The notes under the pieces were generated by a model, which made no database searches, was not told where the DNA came from, and was given only the letters and a program-made list of their open reading frames with translations. Position numbers and translations under genes: made by a program. Below are positions 39,093 through 46,972 of a stretch of DNA of 58,122 nucleotides, in pieces. Positions within the stretch are counted from its first letter, which is position 1. Each line of letters opens with the position of its first letter. Source of the stretch: Kofleriaceae bacterium (GTDB lineage Bacteria > Myxococcota_A > Polyangia > Haliangiales > Haliangiaceae); the NCBI GenBank assembly GCA_022842285.1, contig JALHPV010000010.1, positions 1-58,122 of the forward strand. The letters are read 5' to 3'.

Positions 39093-40016
39093 TCAGTCCT
39101 GCGTCGCGGCGAGGATCGCGCCCGCGCCCTGCGCCATCAGCTTGGCCGCCAGCTCGGTCCCGATCGCCTCGGCGTCCGCCGGGGCGCCCGTGACCTCGGC
39201 GCGCAGCATCTTCGTGCCGTCGGGCATGCCGCACAGGCCGAGGAGGCGGAGCTGGCCGTGCTCGCTGAGGGCGTGGGCCGCGAGCGGCGTCTGGCAGGAG
39301 CCGCCCATCTTCAGGAGGAAGGTGCGCTCGGCAGCGATGCGGCGCTCTTCGACCGGATCGTGAATGGCTTTGCGGATGAGGTCGATGACGGCGGTGTCGC
39401 CGGCGCGCGTCTCGAGGCCCAGGACGCCCTGCGCGACGGCGGGGATGGAGAGCTCGAGGGGCAGGAGCTGGGTGATGCGGTCGCCGAGGCCGAGGCGCGT
39501 GAGGCCCGCCGCCGCGAGGACGATGGCGTCGTACTCGCCCTCGTCGAGCTTGCGGAGGCGCGTGGGGACGTTGCCGCGCAGGAGCTTGATCTGGAGGTCG
39601 GGGCGGCGCGCGAGGAGCTGGCACTGGCGGCGCATGCTCGAGGTGCCGACGACCGCGCCCTGGGCGAGGGTGTCGACGGTGACCGGCGCGCGGGCGCAGA
39701 GGGCGTCCCAGGGCACCTCGCGGGTGGAGACGGCGGCGAGCTGGAGGCCCGGGGCGAGCTCGGAGGGGACGTCCTTCATCGAGTGAACGGCGAGATCGGC
39801 GGTGCGATCGATGAGCGCCTGCTCGATCTCCTTCACGAAGAGGCCCTTGCCGCCGACCTTGGCGAGGGCGACGTCGAGGATCTTGTCGCCCTGCGTGGTG
39901 ATGACGTTGAAGTCGACCGTGACCTCGGGGGCCACGGCGGCGAGGCGGGCCTTGGTGTGCTCGGCCTGCCAGAGTGCGAGGGCGCTGCCACGCGTCGCGA
40001 TCGTCAGCTTCGTCAT
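39093..40016 (-). CDS. hemC: Porphobilinogen deaminase (hydroxymethylbilane synthase)
   Basis: The 307-residue enzyme joins four porphobilinogens into hydroxymethylbilane. It starts MTKLTIATRGSALALWQA; VHSMKDVP carries the catalytic aspartate region, TSSMRRQCQ and LRGNVPTRL bind substrate, and C241 in GGSCQTPLAAHA attaches the dipyrromethane cofactor. The ATG at 40016 overlaps the hemA stop as TGATG; ATG at 40019 is equally possible. No hemD (uroporphyrinogen-III synthase) follows, unlike many hem clusters. Confidence 0.97.
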   Translation of the reverse strand: MTKLTIATRGSALALWQAEHTKARLAAVAPEVTVDFNVITTQGDKILDVALAKVGGKGLFVKEIEQALIDRTADLAVHSMKDVPSELAPGLQLAAVSTREVPWDALCARAPVTVDTLAQGAVVGTSSMRRQCQLLARRPDLQIKLLRGNVPTRLRKLDEGEYDAIVLAAAGLTRLGLGDRITQLLPLELSIPAVAQGVLGLETRAGDTAVIDLIRKAIHDPVEERRIAAERTFLLKMGGSCQTPLAAHALSEHGQLRLLGLCGMPDGTKMLRAEVTGAPADAEAIGTELAAKLMAQGAGAILAATQD

Positions 40017-41365
40017 CATGAAGATACCTCGTCGGGACGCTTGGGCTCCGTCGCGCTCTCGATCGCCGGGGGCTGCGAGTCGCGCTCCGTCACGGGCTCC
40101 AGCCCGAACAGCTCGCACAGTACCTGAGCGCGGCGGGCCGCGTCCTCGGGAGACGCCTCGCGGAGCGCGGCCGTCGGGGCGTGGAGGAGCTTGTTGGTGA
40201 CGAGCTGCACCACGCGCTGGAGGAGCTCGCGCTGCTGCGCGGGGGAGTGCTCCTTGCGGGTGAGCTGGTCGAGTGCCTTGGTCACCTCGGTCTCGGCGAC
40301 GGTCGTGAAGCGGTCGCGGAGCGCGCGGATGGTCGGCACCACCGCCTGGCTGCGCAGCCATTGCTCGAACTGCCCCGCCTCGTGCTCGACGATGCGGCCC
40401 GCATGCTCGGCCGCCTTCGCGCGCTCGGCGAGGTTCGAGCTGACGACCCGCTCGAGATCGTCGATGTTGAACAGGAACACGCCCTCGAGCTGCCCGATCG
40501 CGGGCTCGGCGTCACGCGGCACCGCGATGTCGATGATCATCATCGGGCGGTAGCGGCGCGCCTTCGTGACGCCCTTGAACAGCTTCTTCGTGAGGATCGG
40601 TTCGCGCGCGCCCGTCGAGCTGATGACCACATCGGCCTGCGCGAGCAGGGCTTCGAGCTCCGCCCAGGGGCGCGCGACCCCGTCGATCTCCTCCGCGAGG
40701 GCCTCGGCCTTCTCGGGCGAGCGATTGGTGACGACGATGCGCTGGGCGCCCGAGGCGTAGAGGTGGCGGGCCGCGAGCGACGACATCTTGCCCGCGCCGA
40801 CCACGAGCACGCTCTTGCCGCCGAGGTCTCCGAACACGCGGCTCGCGAGCTCGACCGCCACCGACGAGATGTTGGCGGCGCCGCGCGCGATGGCGGTCTC
40901 GGTGCGCACGCGCTTCGCGACGCTGAAGGCGCGCTCGAGCGCCCGGCCCAGAACGGGTCCCGAGGTGCCATTCGTGCCCGCGAGCGAATAAGCGTCCTTC
41001 AGCTGCCCGAGGATCTGCGCCTCGCCAACGACGAGCGAGTCGAGCGCCGAGGCCACGCGAAACACGTGTCGGATCGCCTGATCGCCGCGGTAGTCGTAGA
41101 GCACATCGGCGACGTCCTTCGCCGCGACCCCGCGCTGCTCGGCGAGGTAGCGCCGAACCTCACCGGTCGCGTCGTGGCCCGGCTTGGCGACGCCGTAGAC
41201 CTCGACGCGGTTGCACGTGCTGATGAGCAACGCCTCGGCGACGGGCAGCTTGCCGACGAGTCCACGCAGCGTTGCTGGCAGCTCCTCCTCGCGAAACGCG
41301 AGCTTCTCGCGCACGGCGACCACGGCGGTCCGCCAGCTGATGCCGACGACGAACAGCTCGCTCAC
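40016..41365 (-). CDS. hemA: Glutamyl-tRNA reductase
   Basis: The 449-residue enzyme starts the C5 haem pathway by reducing glutamyl-tRNA to glutamate semialdehyde. The catalytic C51 is in STCNRVEVYG, the family signature; VLVVGAGKMSSLAARHL binds NADPH, and the C-terminal helical dimerisation domain is complete. The GTG start at 41365 leaves 2 nt after the hemX-like stop. The frame is open upstream through that gene but the sequence there is a shadow. Confidence 0.97.
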   Translation of the reverse strand: MSELFVVGISWRTAVVAVREKLAFREEELPATLRGLVGKLPVAEALLISTCNRVEVYGVAKPGHDATGEVRRYLAEQRGVAAKDVADVLYDYRGDQAIRHVFRVASALDSLVVGEAQILGQLKDAYSLAGTNGTSGPVLGRALERAFSVAKRVRTETAIARGAANISSVAVELASRVFGDLGGKSVLVVGAGKMSSLAARHLYASGAQRIVVTNRSPEKAEALAEEIDGVARPWAELEALLAQADVVISSTGAREPILTKKLFKGVTKARRYRPMMIIDIAVPRDAEPAIGQLEGVFLFNIDDLERVVSSNLAERAKAAEHAGRIVEHEAGQFEQWLRSQAVVPTIRALRDRFTTVAETEVTKALDQLTRKEHSPAQQRELLQRVVQLVTNKLLHAPTAALREASPEDAARRAQVLCELFGLEPVTERDSQPPAIESATEPKRPDEVSS

Positions 41366-41367
41366 GC

Positions 41368-42195
41368 CTACTCCACCATCCGGCGCAGGAGGTAGATGCC
41401 CAGCACGAGGATCGCGGCCACGAAGCCCGTCAGGGTGAGCTTCGCCGAGCGCCGACCGCGCCAGCCGTACACCTGCCGGGCGACGAGGAGCCCCGCGAAC
41501 GCGAACCATGTCACGGCGGCGAGCGGGTACTCGAGGCGATCGAGCGACAGCCCGAGGCGGCTCACCCACATCGCCCCGAGAACGATCGCGACGGTGAAGA
41601 TCGGGAAGCCGACCCACACGAGGCGATGGCTCATGCGATCGAGGGCCTCGAGCGGCGCTCCGCGATCCTTGAAGGCGATCGCATCGAACTTCTTCTGCTT
41701 CAGCGCGCGCTCCTCGACGAGATAGATCGCCGACACGGTGCTCGCGAGCGCGAAGATGGCCACGCCGATCGTCGCGAGCGTGATGTGCACGCGCCCGAGC
41801 GCCGACATGTCCGTCGGCTCCCCCTCGGGCGATAGCCGTGCGGCGACAAGCAGCACGAGCGCCACCGGCATCACGACCGCGCCGCCGATGGTCAGTCGGT
41901 ACCGGATGCTCGCCAGCAGGTAGCCGGCAGTGATCATGAAGGCGAGGAACCCGAGGGCCTCGCGCACCGACTGCGCGGGGTGCACGTGATTGACGCCGCG
42001 CCAGCCGATGTCCGTGCCGTGCGCGAGGAGCGCCGCGCCGACGAGCCCGATCGCCAGCGGCCGAAATCGCTGGTGCCCCGCCAGCACCGCGAGCAAGGCG
42101 GCGCCCGCGGCGGCATACAACCCGACAGCCGCCCAGAAGGCCGGCGACGGCGCGACCGAGAGCATGCGGACGGCGTCGGCGGCCGGAGCGCTCAT
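41368..42195 (-). CDS. HemX/CcsA-like integral membrane protein
   Basis: The 275-residue protein has about eight hydrophobic helices (for example AVGLYAAAGAALLAVLAG, ALVLLVAARL, WVGFPIFTVAIVLGAMWVS, FVAAILVLGIYLL), consistent with the cytochrome c assembly (CcsA/ResC) family. The tryptophan-rich WWD haem-handling motif expected of true CcsA is not visible. Its position right before hemA matches hemX, which in Bacillus lowers the level of glutamyl-tRNA reductase. I therefore prefer a HemX role; a cytochrome-maturation role is the alternative. It overlaps the upstream small gene by 4 nt. Confidence 0.82.
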   Translation of the reverse strand: MSAPAADAVRMLSVAPSPAFWAAVGLYAAAGAALLAVLAGHQRFRPLAIGLVGAALLAHGTDIGWRGVNHVHPAQSVREALGFLAFMITAGYLLASIRYRLTIGGAVVMPVALVLLVAARLSPEGEPTDMSALGRVHITLATIGVAIFALASTVSAIYLVEERALKQKKFDAIAFKDRGAPLEALDRMSHRLVWVGFPIFTVAIVLGAMWVSRLGLSLDRLEYPLAAVTWFAFAGLLVARQVYGWRGRRSAKLTLTGFVAAILVLGIYLLRRMVE

Positions 42196-42497
42196 GCGGA
42201 CGGCGGGAGCGGCTCGCCGACGAAGCCGTCGATCACGTCGTACGCCGTGTCCTTGTAGATGACGGAGTTGCCCAGCTGCTCGGCGCCCATCGCATCCAGA
42301 TCCTCTTTGGAGCGCACCCGACCGACGAGGTCATAGGGGTCGTGGTCTTGCCCGTTCGCACGCACGAACGTCACCGCCGCCTTCATGGCAAAGGACCGGC
42401 CAAGCTCCGTGAGCGTCATGCGATCGCCTTCCAGCGTCGCGCGCCCCTCGTTGCTCCAGCTGTCCAGCCGATCCACGGAGATGAAGAGGCGCGACAT
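42192..42497 (-). CDS. Small conserved-looking protein at the head of the hem operon
   Basis: A protein of 101 residues starting MSRLFISVDRLDSWSNEGRA. It has no signal peptide or membrane helix. The sequence is well formed, with good codon bias (VTFVRANGQDHDPYDLVGRV, VIYKDTAYDVIDGFVGEP), so I trust it as a gene although I do not recognise the family. Overlap with the hemX-like gene (ATGA) places it first in the operon and suggests a link to haem synthesis, which is inference from position only. Confidence 0.75.
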   Translation of the reverse strand: MSRLFISVDRLDSWSNEGRATLEGDRMTLTELGRSFAMKAAVTFVRANGQDHDPYDLVGRVRSKEDLDAMGAEQLGNSVIYKDTAYDVIDGFVGEPLPPSA

Positions 42498-42579
42498 CTA
42501 CCTAAAATCATACCACCCACCTGCCCACCTGCCCGAGTCCCCGGTTGCCACCGTCATGGCAGGGCGTTACAAACCGACC

Positions 42580-42909
42580 ATGGCCAGCGCGAACATCAAG
42601 GAGCTCACCGACGCCAACTTCGAGACCGAGGTCCTGAAGGCCGACGTCCCGACCCTCGTCGACTTCTGGGCGGTGTGGTGCGGCCCCTGCAAGCAGATCG
42701 CCCCCACCGTCGATGCCCTCGCCGACGAGTACAAGGGCCGCGTGAAGGTCGCCAAGATGGACGTCGACCATCACCAGATCGTTCCGCAGAACTACGGCAT
42801 CCGCTCCATCCCCACCCTCTTGATCTTCAAGGGCGGCAAGGTCGTGGGCCAGCTCGTCGGCGCCGCCAACCGCGCCAAGATCGAAGCCGAGCTCCAGAAA
42901 CACCTGTAG
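42580..42909 (+). CDS. trxA: Thioredoxin
   Basis: This 109-residue protein has the redox motif WCGPCK (33-38), preceded by PTLVDFWAV and followed by RSIPTLLIFKGGK with the cis-proline. It is a complete classical thioredoxin. I chose the ATG giving MASANIKELTDANF; an upstream ATG at 42556 would add eight residues. It is divergent from the hem operon, with 82 bp between. MDVDHH near residue 60 is a small variation on the usual VDVD. Confidence 0.95.
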   Translation: MASANIKELTDANFETEVLKADVPTLVDFWAVWCGPCKQIAPTVDALADEYKGRVKVAKMDVDHHQIVPQNYGIRSIPTLLIFKGGKVVGQLVGAANRAKIEAELQKHL

Positions 42910-43031
42910 TCAGTCGCTCACGCGATTGTCCGCATCCGGCGACGAAGAAAGACATTAGTTGCCTGGCAGGTCGCGCGCGCTCTGACACCACCGAGAGACA
43001 CGGGGCGGATCTGCCCCACTGGAGTCTCTCG

Positions 43032-43379
43032 ATGAAGAACCTGTCGCTCGCGCTCGCCTCGCTCCTCGCCATCGTCAGCCTCACTGGCTGCCCCAAGAAG
43101 CAGGACGACAACGCGTCGTCCACGACCAAGGTCACCGAGCCGGCCAAGACCGAGCCGGCCAAGACCGAGCCGGCGCCGAACCCGACGCCGGAGCCCGCGA
43201 AGACCGAGCCTGCCCCGACCCCGACGACGGAGCCGGCCAAGGCGGAGCCCGCGAAGGTCGACGGCACGCCGCCGGTCGAGCCGGCCAAGACCGACCCGGC
43301 CAAGGACGGCACCGCTCCGGTCGAGCCGGCGAAGGTCGAGCCCGCGCCCGCCCCCGCCCCCGCCCCCGCGACGAAGTAG
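43032..43379 (+). CDS. Lipoprotein with Pro-Ala-Lys-Thr-Glu repeats
   Basis: The 115-residue protein has a lipoprotein signal ending VSLTGC. The rest is almost entirely low-complexity: repeats of EPAKTEP, EPAPTPT and EPAPAPAP. Such Pro-rich stalks often span the periplasm or tether proteins to the outer membrane. GGAG lies 8 nt before the ATG. No folded domain is seen. Confidence 0.8.
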   Translation: MKNLSLALASLLAIVSLTGCPKKQDDNASSTTKVTEPAKTEPAKTEPAPNPTPEPAKTEPAPTPTTEPAKAEPAKVDGTPPVEPAKTDPAKDGTAPVEPAKVEPAPAPAPAPATK

Positions 43380-43760
43380 CCCAGCGCACTCGAGCGCCTT
43401 CGTGAGGCCCAGTACTCAGCCACGGCAGCGCTCCGCGGCAGGTGAGGATCGAGCCGGCATGAAGCCGGTCCTCGGCCGCACGTGGCCTTGGTTGGGCGAG
43501 GAGTCTAGGGCCCCGACAAAGGGCCGTGTCCCGCGCACTGATGTGCAGGGTCACGCGCCGGCGAGGAACGGTGCGAGGGCGGGCTCCTCGGCGAAGTCCG
43601 CGCGCTCCTCGATCGTGAAGAGGAGGCCGTCATCGCCTGGTAGAGCGCCCGGATCCGGTCGGGCAGCGCGCTGACGTCCAACGTCGACATGCGCGGAGCG
43701 TCGCTCGCGGGGGGACCGTCGTGGACAGTGCCCGCGCGCGCGTGATACGAGGCGCGCCGC
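43380..43760. other. Stretch of 381 bp with only a broken small frame
   Basis: No intact gene is recognisable. Minus-strand bases 43551-43690 hold a frameshifted small reading frame, described separately. The right end must carry the promoter of the esterase gene. No tRNA or repeat is seen. Confidence 0.4.
43551..43690 (-). pseudogene. Frameshifted small gene, unknown function
   Basis: From an ATG at 43690 the minus strand reads STLDVSALPDRIRALYQ in one frame. At about 43637 the sense continues in another frame as DDGLLFTIEERADFAEEPALA and PFLAGA, with a stop at 43551. Both parts look like normal protein and join naturally if one base is missing. The product would be about 46 residues. Either a true frameshift or a sequence error explains it. 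Family not recognised. Confidence 0.35.
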
Positions 43761-44489
43761 ATGCGTCACATGCTCCTCGATAGCCCGGATCTCGGCCGCC
43801 GCGTCCACGTGTGGCAGTACGGGGAGGTCGGTCGCCCCCTGATCGTCTTTCCGTCGAACGCAGGCGTCGCACACGAGTGGCACGCGGGGGGCATGATCGA
43901 TGCGCTCGGGCCGCTCATGGCCGCGGGCCGGCTCAAGATCTACTGCCCGGAGAGCAACGTATCGCGCAGCTTCTCCGGCGAGGGGAGCGTCGATAGCCGC
44001 ATGGCGCACCACGCGGCCTACGAGCGGTTTGTGCTGAACACGCTCGTCCCGTTCATCCGCGCTGACTGCCAGCTACCGGCGGTGCGCATGGTGGCTGCGG
44101 GCTGTAGCGTCGGCGCCCTCTACTCGTCACTGTTCGCCCTGAAGTTCCCGGAGGTGTTCGGGGGCGTGCTCGGTCTGTCGGGCACGTACTCCGGCAGCAA
44201 GCACTTTCACGGCGCGAGCAGCGCCGAGCTCTACTTCAACGACCCGCTCGCGTTCCTGCCGAACCTCCATGGCGCGGCGCTCGAGCGCGTGCGCCGGCTC
44301 ACGCACTTCACGGTCGTCGTCGGTCGCGGAGCGCACGAGCACGGATGCATTCGCGAGACCGTCGGGCTCGCGAGCCTCCTGAAGCAGAAGGGCATCCCGC
44401 ATCACCTCGCGCTCTGGGGCGAGGACTCGAGCCACACGTACCCGTGGTGGCAGAAGCAAGCCCGCCACTACCTCGGCCAGCTGTTCTGA
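43761..44489 (+). CDS. Putative esterase, alpha/beta hydrolase
   Basis: The 242-residue protein fits the bacterial putative-esterase family: PLIVFPSNAG carries the oxyanion-side strand, AAGCSVGALYS carries nucleophile S116 in G-x-S-x-G, and H225 in EDSSHTYPWW is the likely catalytic histidine. Related proteins hydrolyse small esters or act as acyltransferases. No signal peptide, so cytoplasmic. It converges on kptA with 10 bp between. Confidence 0.88.
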   Translation: MRHMLLDSPDLGRRVHVWQYGEVGRPLIVFPSNAGVAHEWHAGGMIDALGPLMAAGRLKIYCPESNVSRSFSGEGSVDSRMAHHAAYERFVLNTLVPFIRADCQLPAVRMVAAGCSVGALYSSLFALKFPEVFGGVLGLSGTYSGSKHFHGASSAELYFNDPLAFLPNLHGAALERVRRLTHFTVVVGRGAHEHGCIRETVGLASLLKQKGIPHHLALWGEDSSHTYPWWQKQARHYLGQLF

Positions 44490-44499
44490 GCACGTTGCT

Positions 44500-45030
44500 C
44501 TACGTATCGATGTACTCGACGGGCACGTGCTCGGTCAGCCACACGTGGTTGTCGGTACGAAAGAACTCGTAGCCGGCGGCGGCCATGACGGCGGCGTGAA
44601 CCACGAGGATCACGGGCGCGCCGCGCCGCGCGCCGACCTTGGTGGCCGTCTCGCGATCGCCGGAGAGATGCACGTGGTGACGCGAGCCTTTGTGGATGCC
44701 GGTCTCGAGGATCGAGGCGGCGGCGGTCTTCGTCGTGCCGTGGAAGAGCAACTCGGGGGGCGCGCTGGCCTGAAGGCCGAGGTCGACGGCGACGGTGTGG
44801 CCCTGGTTCGCGCGGATCCTCGACTTGTCGGCGGTGAACGCGTAGCGCTGCTTGTCGGAGGCCGCGACGAGGGCTTCGAGCTCGGGGCGCGTGATGGCCA
44901 CACCGTGCTTGGCGCAGGCGGCGAGGAGATCGACGACGCTGGTCCAGCCCGCCTTGTCGAGCGTGATGCCGATCCGGTCGGGCTGGTGCCGGAGCACCAG
45001 CGACAGGAACTTCGAGAGGCGGACGCTCAC
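44500..45030 (-). CDS. kptA: RNA 2'-phosphotransferase, KptA/Tpt1 family
   Basis: This 176-residue enzyme would transfer the 2'-phosphate from RNA to NAD+. It starts SVRLSKFLSLVLRHQPDRIG, with the conserved R14-H15. Further signature parts are RIRANQGH (71-78), FHGT (96-99), HVHLS and ATKVGARRG. All known active-site positions appear intact. The start is a GTG overlapping the stop of the upstream lipoprotein gene (GTGA). Its role in bacteria is unclear, because the yeast-type splicing substrate is not known there. Confidence 0.93.
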   Translation of the reverse strand: MSVRLSKFLSLVLRHQPDRIGITLDKAGWTSVVDLLAACAKHGVAITRPELEALVAASDKQRYAFTADKSRIRANQGHTVAVDLGLQASAPPELLFHGTTKTAAASILETGIHKGSRHHVHLSGDRETATKVGARRGAPVILVVHAAVMAAAGYEFFRTDNHVWLTEHVPVEYIDT

Positions 45031-45581
45031 TCGGAAGCGGCGCCGACGAAGATCGAGGAGACCTTGTCGTCGGTGATACCGAAGAGGACTCCCCCGTAGA
45101 CCGAGTTGACGACGACGGTGTTCTCCATCGGCTCCTCGGTGTTGATGGCGCCCGCGTACACGCGCTCGACGTCCGCCTTCGTGCTGCCGATGGAGATGCC
45201 ACGCGGCGTGGCCCAGGTGCTCGGGGCCTCGACGGTGATGCTGCTCACCGTGAACGGCCCCGCTTCTTGCGTGCTGCCGAACGTGATGATGAGCCCCTGC
45301 TCGGGATAGCTCGCGACGAAGATCCACTCCCCCGTGGCCTGCATCATCACGGGCGCGACGACATCTGCGGGGAGCGGCCCGACGATCTCGACGGCGCGCT
45401 CCTGTGGCAGGTTGAGCGCGAGGCTACCGATGGCCTCGTCGGCCGCGCCGTAGGGAGCCCCCGCGGCGATCGCCGGCCCCGCGGGCGCGGCGGCACCACC
45501 GGCGGGATCCGTCGGCGTCGTCGGCTTCGTGCCCCCGCCACCGCAGGCGGCGAGACAGAACAGCAGCGCGGCGAGTCTCAT
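45027..45581 (-). CDS. Putative lipoprotein, unknown function
   Basis: A protein of 184 residues. Its signal MRLAALLFCLAACGGGG ends in lipobox LAAC, and a Pro/Ala/Gly linker follows to about 45. The folded part (about 50-184) includes IGSLALNLPQERAVEIVGPL and WATPRGISIGSTKADVERVY, a pattern seen in periplasmic proteins with a SmpA-like or similar alpha/beta fold. I do not recognise it further. It overlaps both neighbours by 4 nt, within a lipoprotein-lipoprotein-kptA operon. Confidence 0.78.
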   Translation of the reverse strand: MRLAALLFCLAACGGGGTKPTTPTDPAGGAAAPAGPAIAAGAPYGAADEAIGSLALNLPQERAVEIVGPLPADVVAPVMMQATGEWIFVASYPEQGLIITFGSTQEAGPFTVSSITVEAPSTWATPRGISIGSTKADVERVYAGAINTEEPMENTVVVNSVYGGVLFGITDDKVSSIFVGAASE

Positions 45582-46198
45582 CGCTTCACCTCGCCGAAGA
45601 AGACGTCACGCGTCGAGCCGCCGGCGAAGAAGCCGCTGCCGCCGACGAGCGCGCCGTCCTTCAGGCACATCGACCAGCCGCCCTCGTCACCGCCCCATGC
45701 GCCGTAGGCGATGCACCAGCCGCCCGCGTGAGCCTCGACCGAGATCATCTCGCCCGACTCCATGTCGGGATCCTGGCCCTTGATCTCCGTCTTGCCCGCG
45801 GCCGGCGTCGCGCCGAGGAGGCGGTACTTCGGATCGAGGGCGGCGGCGGGGTCGTCCAGGTGCCAGAGGCCGTCGGCCGTGCCCACGAAGGTCCCCGACG
45901 GGGACGCCGGCATCTCGAGCTCGCTCGTGCAGTCGAGCTGCGCCGTCTTGCCGCCCTCGGCGCGATCCGCGACGTTCGAGATCACGCACGTCACGGTGCC
46001 GGTCGACTTGTCGGTCTGGCCGTCCATCGACACGACGAGCTCCGCCGGGAACGTCAGCGTCTTCGCCTCGAAGAGGCTCGCGTAGGCCGCCGGGAGCCCG
46101 CCGGACGCGCCGGTCCCAGGGTCCGCCGTGTTGCTGGTTCCGGTCGATGCAGCGCCACCGCCGCACGCCACGAGAAAGAGGAGGAGTCCAGGCTTCAT
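45578..46198 (-). CDS. Putative lipoprotein, paralogue of the one at 46973-47605
   Basis: The 206-residue protein starts MKPGLLLFLVACGGG (lipobox LVAC). The core reads LFEAKTLTFPAEL, TVTCVISNV, TAQLDCTSE, TADGLWHL, GGWCIAYGAWGGDEGGWSMCL and STRDVFFG. Several of these segments recur in the same order in the lipoprotein at 46973-47605, so the two are paralogues. Conserved cysteines suggest two disulfides. Start chosen from the lipobox. Confidence 0.78.
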   Translation of the reverse strand: MKPGLLLFLVACGGGAASTGTSNTADPGTGASGGLPAAYASLFEAKTLTFPAELVVSMDGQTDKSTGTVTCVISNVADRAEGGKTAQLDCTSELEMPASPSGTFVGTADGLWHLDDPAAALDPKYRLLGATPAAGKTEIKGQDPDMESGEMISVEAHAGGWCIAYGAWGGDEGGWSMCLKDGALVGGSGFFAGGSTRDVFFGEVKR

Positions 46199-46412
46199 CG
46201 CGCCCACCCTACTAGATCTTCGCAAGCGCGTCGCAGCTCCGGGGCGTCAGGCGCAACGCCGCGATATGCCAATAGCGACGACCCACTGGCAAGGAGACCC
46301 AACAGCGACCGGCGCGTGTTGCTCGCGACGTGGCGCGGTCGACGCGACAAGCGGCTACTCACGTAGGCGGTGGGCTTTCGAGCTCCCATTCCGGCAGTGG
46401 GTTAGACCCCGA
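46199..46412. other. Intergenic region with atypical composition
   Basis: The 214-bp gap separates a minus-strand lipoprotein gene from a plus-strand gene and should hold both promoters. It is less GC-rich than most of the window. CCCACTG (46280-46286) and CAGTGGG (46395-46401) form a distant inverted repeat, perhaps by chance. No gene is seen. Confidence 0.3.
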
Positions 46413-46922
46413 ATGGCACGCGAGGTAGCTGGCGCAGTCGTTGCTGGATACGTGGCCATGACCGAACCCCTGAAGCTTGACGAGAACGCCATCGCGCTCC
46501 CGACCGCGGACCTTAGCTACCGCTCAGGACTCAAGGTGGTGATCCACAAGGTCGTAGCGGTTTGCACTTCGAACTACCTCTTCGCGTTCCCGACGCAGGT
46601 GACGTCCGCGAGCATGACCGGGCGTGCCCAGCAAAGCTCCGAGGCGTCGATGGCGCCCGCCGTCCAGGAGATCACGTCCAAGGTGGGCCAGACCCTGGAC
46701 GGATTGGAGCGGGAGCTACTCCAGCTCGCGGAGGGGAGAGAGAACGTTGCGTTCAAGCTCAGCGACCTGAAGGCTTATCGGCTCAAGGGTTGGGGGCCGT
46801 TCCGGCAGTTTGGCCTTTGGAAGCAAGGCCAGAGCATTCCCATGTCCTTCGTACCTCGCGGCAAGGGCGAGATGAAGCGCTTCGAGGCGTTCTGCGTGAA
46901 CCGAGGGCTCAGGAGCGCCTGA
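46413..46922 (+). CDS. Unknown protein, probably acquired
   Basis: The gene encodes 169 residues from ATG 46413, or 154 from ATG 46458 (MTEPLKLDENAIALPTADLS). Neither start has a good ribosome binding site. It has no signal peptide or membrane segment. Visible parts are KVVIHKVVAVCTSNYLFAFP, a helix with DGLERELLQLAEGRENV, and a basic aromatic tail YRLKGWGPFRQFGLWKQG. Third-position GC is clearly lower than around it, and it stands between two paralogous lipoprotein genes, so transfer or insertion is likely. Family not recognised. Confidence 0.6.
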   Translation: MAREVAGAVVAGYVAMTEPLKLDENAIALPTADLSYRSGLKVVIHKVVAVCTSNYLFAFPTQVTSASMTGRAQQSSEASMAPAVQEITSKVGQTLDGLERELLQLAEGRENVAFKLSDLKAYRLKGWGPFRQFGLWKQGQSIPMSFVPRGKGEMKRFEAFCVNRGLRSA

Positions 46923-46972
46923 TACCGTGCCGGTTCACCTGCGCGGTACGAGCGCCTGGGTTCCCGATCGGG

